Below are positions 10,870-20,818 of a stretch of 64,000 bases of DNA, piece by piece. The notes under the pieces are model-generated. The model worked only from the letters and a program-made list of their open reading frames with translations. It had not been told where the DNA came from and ran no database searches. A program made the position numbers and the translations under genes. This DNA comes from Tulasnella sp. 424 (lineage: Eukaryota; Basidiomycota; Agaricomycetes; Cantharellales; Tulasnellaceae): assembly GCA_019633425.1 (NCBI GenBank), contig WSUB01000047.1, positions 62,001-126,000 on the forward strand, in the 5' to 3' direction. Position 1 is the first letter of the stretch; the number at the start of each line of letters is the position of its first letter.

Positions 10870-11625
10870 CTACTTCCAACTTTCCGCATTCGCTCCGGCA
10901 ACCGTACCTTCCTTCCAGCTTTCGGAATTCTGAGACTGCCCTGGATAAGCAGGTGGAGCCGATTGAGTTGCTAGAGTCGAGTCGACGGGGGCAGGGGTTG
11001 GTGGAGGAGGCCGTGTTCGCGGAGGTGGCGCTTCCGGATATCCATCGAGTTGGCTGAATACCGGGTCTTCGTACGAGGTAGCAGTAGCAGTAGTTTGGTG
11101 AGGCGCCTCCTCTGGAGGTGTTGGGGGAGGGCATCCATCCAACTTGCCATATATGGGATCGTTGTCGGCTACGGGAGGGCGGTGATTTTCCGCCATCGGC
11201 ACGACAGTGGGGGGAGGAGACGAAGGGGCGACGTTGTGATGTCGGCTGCGCCTTCCTAGAGCTTTCTTCGCGCGATTGCATTGGGGTCGCCAGCCGCATT
11301 TCATTGCAATTCCAAAGGCAAGCATTGCAGTAAAAAACAAGATTACGGCTGAATTTAGAGTGTGGTTTTTTTTTTTCATGAGATTAGTTAGTACGCCTTG
11401 GAGATTGGTATTTCATAGTGACGTACGGACGCTGATGGCTGCCGACACTGGTTTGCTGCTATTAATGTCGACAGCAGGAGCCGTTGAGGAGGACTGCGCC
11501 CGGGCGGTAAGAACATCCGTTCGGCGAAGTGGCGTGGTTCGAGTCGGGAAGGGAGATGGCAGAGCTGCTACACTGGATGAACTGAGGCATGCAAAAGCAA
11601 GAGTAAGAAAGAGCCCAGGAATCAT
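10870..11625 (-). CDS. small type I membrane protein, family member D (PPxY tail)
   Basis: Two exons (11625-11427, 11348-10870) encode 225 residues. The signal peptide MIPGLFLTLAFACLSSSSVAA is followed by RTTPLRR and the motif LTARA, a Ser/Thr-rich segment, a phase-1 intron and a membrane helix (VILFFTAMLAFGIAM). The tail has a basic patch (KKALGRRSR), many prolines, a PPxY motif (PPAYPG) and SWKEGT, and ends SWK. The ATG at 11625 was preferred over 11667 because it starts the hydrophobic signal. It is closest to member E. PPxY motifs bind WW domains such as those of Rsp5/NEDD4 ubiquitin ligases, so the tail may recruit one; that is inference. Confidence 0.8.
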
Positions 11626-11730
11626 CGGATGAGGGGCGAGAACGTCAACGTCGTGAATGTCGTACAAATATTTCGGCTCGCGGGAGAGGGCGAGCGTCTT
11701 TTTGGAGGCTTGTCCCGTCCCATCGTTGGC

Positions 11731-11738
11731 ATTTTATA
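11731..11738 (-). promoter_or_regulatory. TATA box of member D
   Basis: On the minus strand this reads TATAAAAT followed by GCCAAC, 106 bp upstream of the ATG. The same block occurs upstream of member E at 12905-12912, so it is conserved between the two promoters. Confidence 0.6.
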
Positions 11739-11744
11739 AACGAT

Positions 11745-12040
11745 TTGCTTGGCGTTGGCGGCGCGTTCCTGGTGCCTGACTATGTATATAACCGCCAAGG
11801 AGTGGGGGCTGTACTCGGAGCTTCAGCCTCAAAGCCTTTTTGCAATGCCGATGGGGCGCATATTGGGTTCGAAAGTTCGGCGAATACGACCAGACCGGCA
11901 GTTGGGAATGAGGATTGGAAACATGGACAACAGTCGTGGCGGCAGCGATTTGCACGCCTGCGGTCGAGTCGGAAGGACAGCTGAATTCGATATAGGGGGG
12001 ACTCATGACGAGAAGGCGCGTAAGGTTGTAACATTCCGGG
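11745..12040 (+). pseudogene. decayed copy of member C
   Basis: From about 11865 to 12025 the plus strand closely follows the tail-coding part of member C (10637-10795). FESSANTTRP corresponds to FESSPNTTKP and NEDWKHG to NEGWKQG, then small indels shift the frame; a DEKA remnant remains near 12005-12017. The upstream part (11745-11800) matches the member C promoter region (GGTGCCTGAC), but signal-peptide and membrane exons are missing. It lies divergently from member D, so an ancestral D-C divergent pair is likely. Confidence 0.7.
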
Positions 12041-12075
12041 GCATACCAAACTCCAGCTATATCTGAAACCATCCC

Positions 12076-12820
12076 CTACTTCCAACCTTCCGTACCCGGT
12101 CCAGTAGCCGTCCCTTGCTTCCAGGTTTCAGAGCTCTGAGGCTTTCCAGGATAGGGAGGTGGACTCGATGGAGCCGCTGGAGCCGGGTTAGCGGGGGAAG
12201 GGATTTCTGACGACGTCCGTGTTTGCGAAGGCGGCTCTTCCAAATATCCGTCTAGTTGGCTGAACGTCAAATTTCCGTACGAGGCAATATCTATAGTTTT
12301 ATGAGGCGCCTCCTTCGGAGCCGGTGGAGGAGTCCATCCGTCCAACTTGCCATAGGAGGGATTATTGTCGGCAACGGGAGGGCGGTGATGTTCCGCCATT
12401 GGCACGACGGTGGGCGGAGGTGACGGAGGAGGGATGTTGTGACCACGACTTCGTCTTCCAAGCGCCTTTTTTACACGATGGCAGTGAAATTGAACACCAC
12501 ATTTCTTGGCAACTAAAAAGCCAAACATTGCAGCGAACAAGATGACCGTAACTGCATCGGGAGTGCGTTTATGAGATTAATCGGCACGCATGGGATCGGC
12601 ATTCAGTCAAGGCAGACGCACCAATGCTAATGGCTACCTGCCCTGGTTTGCTGAGGTTAACTTCGGTGGCCGCAGACGTCGACGAGGACGATGCCCGAGC
12701 GGTAAGGACATTTGTTCGGCGGAGTCCCGTGGTTCGCGTCGGAACGAGGTATGGCAAAGAGGTTACGCTGGTTGACCGTAACAATACAAAGGTAAGAGTA
12801 AGAAAATGCCGATAAGTCAT
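12076..12820 (-). CDS. small type I membrane protein, family member E (PPxY tail)
   Basis: Two exons (12820-12622, 12551-12076) encode 224 residues. A signal peptide (MTYRHFLTLTFVLLRSTSVTS) precedes RTTGLRR and LTARA. A phase-1 intron comes before the membrane helix (VILFAAMFGFLVA). The tail has KKALGRRSRG, a proline-rich stretch, a PPxY motif (PPPYPG) and TWKQGT, and ends GWK. It is clearly a paralogue of member D along its whole length (shared RRPPVAD-like and KLDGW blocks, and SQLDGY). Start at 12820 because the upstream in-frame codon is TTG. Function unknown. Confidence 0.8.
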
Positions 12821-12904
12821 TGCGGTCAACGTCGTGAATGTCGTGGAGAGGTGTGAGTTTGACCCTTGGGATGCAAAAGGGGAGATCGACAGTTCATTGT
12901 TGGC

Positions 12905-12912
12905 ATTTTATA
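12905..12912 (-). promoter_or_regulatory. TATA box of member E
   Basis: Reads TATAAAAT then GCCAAC on the minus strand, 85 bp upstream of the ATG, like the box of member D. The flanking 12918-12960 resembles the promoter of member C, which suggests a lost plus-strand partner. Confidence 0.55.
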
Positions 12913-13047
12913 CAGCGGGTCGCTTGGCGTTCTTGGCAGAGCGTTCCTGGTGCCTACCGGAGATCACGCTCGGTGGTCGGAATTAGAGCGGACTTGGGAA
13001 GGCCGTGACTCCGTTTCAGCTTGGACTGGCGCAATACCGAGCTGACA

Positions 13048-14693
13048 ATGGCCGATAATGCAACCTTGACTACTCGTGCGTTTCCTTTTTATTTCCCTTT
13101 ACTTCTTGTTCATTGACTTTGCATTGGACAGATTCCACACCAGACAACGTCGACTGCCTCATCAACCGCCTTCCCACCGAGCTCCTCACCTTGCTTCTCA
13201 AATTTGCCCTCCTTCGAACTCCGCGCAGCAGCTTGCGAAGCGACTTTCTCTACCACAACGGTTTCCTGTACTACGTGGAGCTTTCATCCATCCGTCTTGT
13301 ATGCAAGAAGTGGCAACGCATCGTTGAGACCGACCCATCGTTTTGGATTTATATCTCGACCTCCCTCCCACCTCTGCTACTCAAAAAGGTGGTCGAATGC
13401 GCGCCCGGAACCAAAAGCCTCGTCGTGCGTTATGACTCTACAAGCCAGCTACTGGCAGTCGATCACGGCATCCTTCAGCTGTCCGAATATTGGACATCCC
13501 TTTACATCCAGCTCGCTAGCCCAGAACGGCTTTTCCAATTTCTGAAGCAACCCATTCCACATCTACGCAGACTGCATGTGCAGAATACCGGGAACCTTGA
13601 GACATACGAGGGTGTGGAGTCCGGGTTTCAAACCATCTCTCTTCCATTGGAAATCCTCAAGGTCAGAGAGTCGACATTCCCGTGGGGCTTGATCGCCTTC
13701 ACGGACCTCCTGGAGATCGACGTCGAAGGTTGCGATGGATGTCCGTACTTTAGCCAAGGATTCATCGACGTCCTTCGCTCGTCACCTCGGCTTCAATCGC
13801 TTCGACTTCGGTCTTGTCGGACAGACCTCCAACCCCAAACCAGTATCATCCTTCCACATCTCGCGTCAATCGACTTCACAGACAGTCCTGAGGCTGTTAG
13901 GCTCTTCAAGGCAATTACCTGCCCGTCTTCAGCCAGGATCTCCATCTTCGAATCCGCTCAATCATTGTCGACACAAAATCCTTGGGTGGTCGCCGCCCTC
14001 GACCACACAAATTTCGAATGCACCGAAAATGTGCATTTAGAGCTTGAACAAGATATCGAGGTCGGCGTTCACGTAGGGAATATCGACTTAACATTGCAAT
14101 CCGAGTACCCAGCTTACGATCCAGCATCAATCCCGCCATTCTGCACGAACATCCTCAAACCCTTCTCCGAAACGAACGGGGGTCAAGTAACGACCTTGGA
14201 GCTCGATTTGCAACTAAATTGGAACGTCGCACCTCTCATTAGCAAACTCGACTCATTCTTTCCCAACATCACTGCCCTGGAACTTCGCTGCTTTGAACCC
14301 AATCCCCAGATCTCTTCCTCGATATTTGATGTCCTAAGTCGTCCATTTGTCAGAGAAGACGGCGAACCGACGTGGTTGCTCCCTAGAGTTGAGAAGCTTC
14401 GATTCGGCTGGGCCGCTGGACCTCGCCCTCAGCCTCTAGCAAACGGCGTTATGGAGATAATTCGCTCGCGATGTTCTCCTGAAGGAGCTTCGGGTGTAAT
14501 CAGAGGCGACCTTAGCTCGCCGAAGCCCAGTCGACTTCGGGAGTTATCTCTCGAAAAGTGCACTATGCTTCGGAGTGAGGGGCAGGAACTGCGAAGCATA
14601 TTTGGCGATGCTGTGGAGTTCATCAACGTTTCGGTCCGAGATGTGCGTGGTCTCTATATTGAAACGAGCTATCGACAGCTGATCGAGGTTTGA
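13048..14693 (+). CDS. F-box / leucine-rich-repeat-like protein 1
   Basis: A 10-residue first exon (13048-13075), a 56-bp intron and one long exon (13132-14693) give 529 residues. An F-box follows the start (DCLINRLPTELLTLLL, then IRLVCKKWQRIVE and a tryptophan in FWIYIS), so it probably binds Skp1 and recruits substrates to an SCF ubiquitin ligase. The remaining 450 residues show leucine-spaced segments (LQSLRLRSC, LTSIDF-like) as in the fungal F-box families with irregular LRR domains. It is the first of three tandem paralogues that share the tiny first exon. Substrate unknown. Confidence 0.85.
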
Positions 14694-14696
14694 ATT

Positions 14697-15043
14697 GCAG
14701 TCCTCTGAAGTTGACGGGCATGGTTTATCTACTCAATTTTTCTAGCGTCATAGAAAGTATGTAGGGTATGAGCGGACAGTATCCGACTTCGAGGCCTAGG
14801 CCTGGACGAGGACAATGCCCGGGTGGTAAGGATATTTGTCCGACAGAGCTGGGTGGTTCAATATATATTCGGATGCAGAGGAGATCGTGAACAGGGCTCG
14901 AACACGAATCTTCAATCGAATGGAGTTGCCACTGTTCCGGGACCGGTTGAATTAGAATGGGCCTGAGAACGCCGTGATTACCTCAGCTCCGTTTCGACTT
15001 GGACTGGAGTAATCTGGTGCCCGTCCTAACCTAGCTCCAGAAG
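14697..15043. pseudogene. intergenic with a fragment of a family-E first exon (about 14788-14860)
   Basis: Bases 14804-14860 match 12681-12737, which is part of exon 1 of member E (GACGAGGAC, ATGCCCG, GGTAAGGA, TTTGT.CG). No open frame remains. The rest resembles the other spacers between the F-box copies (16680-17050), showing that the tandem unit included flanking DNA. Confidence 0.6.
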
Positions 15044-16675
15044 ATGGTTGCTCGTGGAGCCTTGACTACTCGTGTGTTGTCCTTTTAATTCTTGCTTACC
15101 ACCCGTGCACTGACTTTACATCGGGAAGATTCCACATCAAACCGCGTCGATTGCCTCATTAACCGCCTTCCTACCGAGCTCCTCATCTTGCTTCTCGAAT
15201 TCGCCCTCCATCTACCTCCGCGCATCGAGCTGCGAAGTCAGTATCTCTACCGCGATGGCCATATCCCTTACTACAAACATCTTTCACTCATACGCCTTGT
15301 ATGCAAGAAGTGGCGGGACATTATTGAAACCACATCATCGTTTTGGATCTATATCTCGACCTCCGTCCCACCTATCCTATTCAAGAAAGTGGTGAGATGT
15401 GCACCCGGGAGCAGAAGCCTCCATGTGCATTATAATGCTGGAGCTTCCTTCGCCCGGCCGAGTCAGCGACTGGCAGTCGACCGTAGCATCCTTCAGCTGT
15501 CCGAATTTTGGACTTCCCTTCACACCCAATTCACCAGCCTCGAACAGCTTCTTCAACTTCTGAAGCAACCTACTCCACGTCTACGTAGACTACATGTAGA
15601 ACATATCACGACGATTGGGACATACACGGACGTAGAGATCGGGTTTCAAACCATCTCCATTCCATTGGAAATCCTCGAGGTCAAAAATTCGATATTCCCA
15701 TGGAGCTCGAGCGCCATCACAAACCTCCTTGAGGTCGACGTCGGATGTTCCCATCGATGTCCGTACTTTAGCCAAGGCTTTATCGACGTCCTTCGCTCGT
15801 CACCTCGCCTGCAATCACTCCGACTTTCGTTTTGTCAGACAGACCTCCAGCCTCAGATCGATATCATCCTTCCACATCTCTCATCAATCGACTTCGCATA
15901 TAGTCCCCAGGCTGCTGGACTCTTCAAGGCAATCATCTGCCCTTCTTCAACCAAGATCTCCATTCGCGAAAGGGCTCGATCATTAACGACACAACATCCC
16001 TGGGTGGTCGCTACCCTCAACCACGCAAATTTCGACTGCACAGACAATGTGCGTTTAGACTTTCGACCTGATAGTGAGGTCGGGATTTGCGTGGGGAATA
16101 TCAGCCTGATATTGCAGCGTGAGGGTCAGTCTTACGATCAAGCATCAATCCTGCAATTCTGTTCGGACGTCCTCAAGCCCCTCTCTGAAACCAACGGGGC
16201 CCAAGTAACAAATTTGGAGCTAGCTTTGCAACTAGAACGAAACAACGTACCGCTCATCAGCAAACTGGACTCATTCTTTCCCAACATCGGTTCACTTGAA
16301 CTTCGCTGCTACGCCTATGATCTCCCCATCTCTCCCGCCCTCTTCGGTGCGTTAAGTCAGCCGTTTGTCAAAGAAGACGGCAGAAGGCAGTGGTTATTTC
16401 CTAAAGTTGAGAAGCTCCGCGTAGACTGGGCGGATTGCCCAGTGCCTCTAGCAAACGGCGTTATGGAGATTATTCGTTCGCGGTGTTCTACCCAAGGGGC
16501 TTCGGGGCCGATCGAAGGCGACCTTAGCTCGCCACGACCCAGTCGACTGCGAGAATTCTGTCTCGTCGCGTGCAATATGCTTCGGAGTGAGGGACAGGAA
16601 TTGAGAAGCATATTTGGCGACGCCGTGGAATTCCGCAACGTTTGGGTTCGAAATGTGGGTAGTCTTCATAGTTGA
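15044..16675 (+). CDS. F-box / leucine-rich-repeat-like protein 2
   Basis: Exons 15044-15071 and 15129-16675 give 524 residues. The F-box (DCLINRLPTELLILLLEF, IRLVCKKWRDIIE) and the LRR-like remainder parallel copy 1 and copy 3 over the full length. A short insertion near residue 125 (AGASFARPSQ) is absent from the other two. The reading frame is intact. An SCF substrate-receptor role is inferred from the F-box. Confidence 0.85.
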
Positions 16676-17054
16676 ATTGAGCAGTTAATGCTGATCAAGA
16701 TTTGGATTCCAGTCCTTTCAAATTGGTCGGGCCGATTGGTATACTCAGTTTTCTTAGGATCTTAGGAAGCATGTCGAGGCGAACTGATCTTCGAAGCGTT
16801 ATGCACTTACTGCACAGATTGGAAGGACCGCCACAAAAGTGGTACCGTGTCCGGTACTTGAAGGCAATTGATTAGGAATTGCCCACGGAAAAAAGGGATT
16901 GGCAGTACCCGGAGAGCTGGACTTTCTGAAACGAGTTGCCGTTCGTTTGGGATCGGTCGAATTTAGAGTGGGCCTGAGAACGCCGTGATTAGGTCAACTC
17001 CGTTTCAACTTGGAATGGGGTAATCTATTGCCTGTTCTAACTTAGCTGCAAAAG
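16676..17054. other. spacer between F-box copies 2 and 3
   Basis: The last 120 bp share the promoter sequence of copies 1 and 2 (AGAACGCCGTGATTA, TCCGTTTC, AACTTGGA). No other feature was seen. Confidence 0.5.
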
Positions 17055-18669
17055 ATGGCTGATCGCGGAACCTTGACTGCTCGTGTGTCGTGCTTTTTTA
17101 CTCCCGCTTACCACCCGCCCACTGACCTTACATCGGGAAGATTCCACATCAGACCACGTCGACTGCCTCATCAACCGCCTTCCCACCGAGCTCCTCACCT
17201 TGCTTCTCCAATTTGCCCTCTTTCTAACTCAGCGCAACAGTGTGCGAAGGAGGTATCTCTACTCCGATGGTGGTTTCCAGTACTACCAAGAGCTTGCACT
17301 CATACGCCTTGTATGCAAGAAATGGCAGCGCATCGTTGAGACCAACCCTTCGTTTTGGATCTATATCTCGCCCTGTATTCCACCACTCCTATTCAAAAAA
17401 GTGGTTGAATACACACCCGGAACCAAAAGCCTCTTTGTGCATTACGAGCCTACGAGCCAGCTACCGGCAGCCGACCAAGGCATCCTTCAGCTGTCCGAAT
17501 ATTGGACTTCCCTCGACACCCGGTTCACCAGCCCTGAACAGCTTTTCCAACTCCTGAAGCAACCCATTCCACACTTACGCAGACTGCATGTAGAGCATGT
17601 CGGGTCTATTTGGAGATACAAGGACTTGGAGTCCGCGTTTCAAACCATCTCTCTTCTGTTGGAAATCCTCGAGGTTAGACACTCGATATTCCCGTGGAGC
17701 TTGATCGCCTTCCCGAATCTCCTGGAGATCGACGTCGAAGGTTGCGATCCATGTCCGTACTTCAACCAAGGATTCATCGACGTTCTTCGCTCGTCACCTC
17801 GTCTTCAATCGCTTCGACTTCGGTCTTGCCAGACAGACTTCCAACCCCAAACCAGTATCATCCTTCCACATCTTACGTCAATCGACGTCTCAGACAGTCC
17901 TGATGGCACCGGACTCCTTAAGGCAATTACCTGTTCTTCTTCAACTAAGATCTCCATCTGCGAATCAGTTGGATCACTGTCAACGCAAAGTCCTTGGGTG
18001 GCCGCAGCCCTCGATCACACAAATTTCCAATGCACAGAAAAAGTGCATCTGGAGCTTAGACCTGATATGGGGGTCGACATTCGCGTAGGGAATATCAACT
18101 TGACGTTACAATCCGGGGGCTACGGTTACGATCCAGCATCAATCCGGCCATTCTGCACGGCCATCCTCAAGCCCTTCTCCGAAACTAGCGGGGCCCAAGT
18201 AACAACCTTGGAGCTAGGTTTGGACCTAGAATGGAACGTCGCACCTCTTCTTAGCAAACTCGACTCATTCTTTCCCAACATCGATTCCCTGGAACTTCGC
18301 TGCTTCGCCGATGACTACGTCTCTTCCGCGCTCCTTCGTGCATTAGGTCGACCGTTTGCCAAAGAAGACGGCAGACGACAGTGGCTACTACCTAAAGTTG
18401 TGAAGCTCCGCATAGACTGGGCAGGTTGCAGTCAACCTCTGGCAGACAGCGTTATGGAGATAATTCGGTCGCGATGTTCTCCTCAAGGAGATCCAAGGGC
18501 AATCGAAGGTGACCCTGCCTCGCCGAGACCCACCCGACTACGAGAGTTCTGTCTCGAAGGGTGCGGTATGTATCGCCATGAGGGACAGGAGTTGAGACGT
18601 TTATTTGGGGACGCGGTGGAGTTCAACAACGTTTGGGTGTTGGATAACGTGCGTGGTCTTAATAGTTGA
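17055..18669 (+). CDS. F-box / leucine-rich-repeat-like protein 3
   Basis: Exons 17055-17082 and 17141-18669 give 518 residues. F-box motif DCLINRLPTELLTLLLQF and IRLVCKKWQRIVE, then LRR-like segments (SLRLRSCQTDFQP, LTSIDV). It is closer to copy 1 than to copy 2 in the middle section (DVEGCD.CPYF). The frame is intact. Probable Skp1-binding substrate receptor. Confidence 0.85.
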
Positions 18670-18978
18670 AACGAGCTCTAGGAAGCTGATGGAGGTTTAA
18701 ACTGCAGTCCTTTGAAGTTGACCAAGATGAATCACAAACGCAATTTTTCTAGCGCCTTAAGAACATGCAAAGGATGAACGAACGATCTGCAACTTCGAGG
18801 CCTTCTATACACGCAGTTCTATCTCCTTACGAATTTAAAGGGCCTGTCGTTTAAGCACTTTGCCTGGTACTTGAAGACGATTAGTCTTGGGAGATACGCG
18901 GGGCAACAAAAGTAGTTTATCCAAGAGTTAATGGGTTATTAAGCCGTTACATCATCTGTCTACCTAATACTGAGGCGC

Positions 18979-20818
18979 TTAATACCTCACATTACCATAC
19001 TGATCTGTATACCTTAACTCCCATCTCGTATTCGAGCTCCCGATATTACTAATCACCCCCATAGCGCTCGCATGCTGCATTGTCATCATATTGCTCAGAA
19101 ATGCCGCTCCGCCGGGTCCAGCAGCCGCTTTAGCCATAAGATCGTTCCTTCGATCCCGTTCCCATTTGACCACCCGATCCCAACACGGCCGAACGACGGC
19201 TTGAGTTTCGTCTCGACGGGCATCCCGAGCGGCGGATTGAGAGGTCATGAGCGCGATGGATTCGTTGGATTGAGCGTTTTGTCGAGCGTTGCGGGCGTCC
19301 CAGGCTGATTGGTTGCCCCACGTGTCGTTGGGTCCGTAGTGTTTGAGGAGTAGAGCGTCGAGTTCGGCCTGGTGGGAGGATTCTTGGAGCTTTCGGTCCA
19401 ACGAGTCTAGTCGTTCGTGGATGCTTTGGATGCGGTAGGTCAGGGTGTCGAACGCGTTTGCGGTGTCTCGGAGTTGGCGGACCAGAGCCTCTGTGGCACG
19501 GGGAGTAAGGGGTGGGACGCGGTCGACGTCCTTGGGATCGGGAGGGGTTGGAAGCAGGGGACAAACGGCTGAAATCACGTTTCCAATTGGGGTACGTCTA
19601 GTTGCGCACGCGGATATGAAAGAGCGGAGGAAGGGGCCGATGATTTCGTTGACGTATTGAGCCGTGCGGGCGTAAGTTGCTGAAGACAGTTCGGCCTGGA
19701 CAATCTTGTCTTGATGGTTCTTCGCTCGTTCGACCTGAAATTTGCAACGGTTAGACGACGTTTGCGAAGACTCGAACGGCCAAATCGAGATAGCACACCT
19801 CTCGAACAGCCTCGTAGACTCCATCATCGTGACGGTTATTATACAACCATGTGGACTTTCCTGTGCTCTCCTGCTCTCTCTTCTCCCTCTCTAAATTATC
19901 CCACTCCATCCTAAGTCTCTCGCACCCGTTAAAAGCCATCTCCATTGCTTTGGCCCACTCGTGAACGTCCTCTTCTCCCATCCCATCCCTCTTGCTCCGC
20001 GCGATCTCCCAATAGTTCCTTTCCATGTCCTGAAGACCGGCTCTCATCGCTTCGGCGGCTGGGTTGTAGCACAGTCGGAACCATGCGTCTGTCCCGCCAG
20101 AAAAGACTTCTTGACTGTATTGCGCGGAACGAGCGGCTTCTGTTTTCGCTGAGCTAGCTTCTCGAGTATTCGAAACTGCGTCGAGGAGAGACTTGAGATG
20201 GGATTGGTATTCGGCCGTCACGGTGGGAGGGACGGCTGCCTCTGCGGCTTTGTGAGCGTCGATGATTTCTTGGAGGACCGGGAGCGGTTCCAGTTCGCCA
20301 CTGGAGTCGGAAGTTATGGTGAGAGATATGTTTGAGATGGACGGTATGGGACCTGAGGGGCCAGTTGTGCCAGCCGCTTGTGTTGGGAAAGGTGTAAACT
20401 GAGGAACAGGTGGCGGGGGAATCGGTGCAGAAGGTGGCGGGGGCGTTTGGAAAGCATTGGAAGGAGGGGACGCTTGTTGAGGTTGCGGTTGCCAAGAGTC
20501 TGTGGGAGGGGATTGCCAATTAGGATTTGTGGCTGGGGGCGGGGGTGGCGGGGTTTGCCAAGCGTTGGTCGTGTCCACCCCCGTCACCGAAGTACTTGCG
20601 ATGGGACCAGAGGGAGACTGGGTGTTATTAGGCCTTGGAGGGAGTGGTGGTGGTGGACCAGGATACGCAGGGGGCGGCTGAGATGATGTGGACCATGGCG
20701 GCTGCTGCTGTTGCTGCTGGAGTTGTTGTTGGCGTTGTTGCTCGAGCCGAACGTTGATTTGCTCTAACTTTGAGTTCCATTTGTCGAATTTTTGATTTAG
20801 ACGGTCCAGAAAAGGCAT
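18979..20818 (-). CDS. proline/glutamine-rich coiled-coil protein of unknown function
   Basis: Two exons (20818-19799, 19734-18979) encode 591 residues. An N-terminal amphipathic segment (FLDRLNQKFDKWNSKLEQI) leads into polyglutamine (about residues 27-44) and a long proline-rich region with PPPAYPGPPPPLPPRP. The second half is helical and charged (EWAKAMEMAFNGCERLRMEW; DSLDRKLQESSHQAELDALL) and contains tryptophan-rich patches. No catalytic motif was recognised. The PPAYPG stretch equals that in the tail of member D at 10.9 kb, and a PPxY may bind WW domains. An SH3 ligand role for PPLPPRP is also possible. It could be a cytoskeletal or endocytic scaffold; that is a guess. Confidence 0.75.

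Noticed and set aside
20378..20686. Arg/Gly-rich plus-strand frame
   Set aside because: Antisense of the proline-rich region of the coiled-coil protein.
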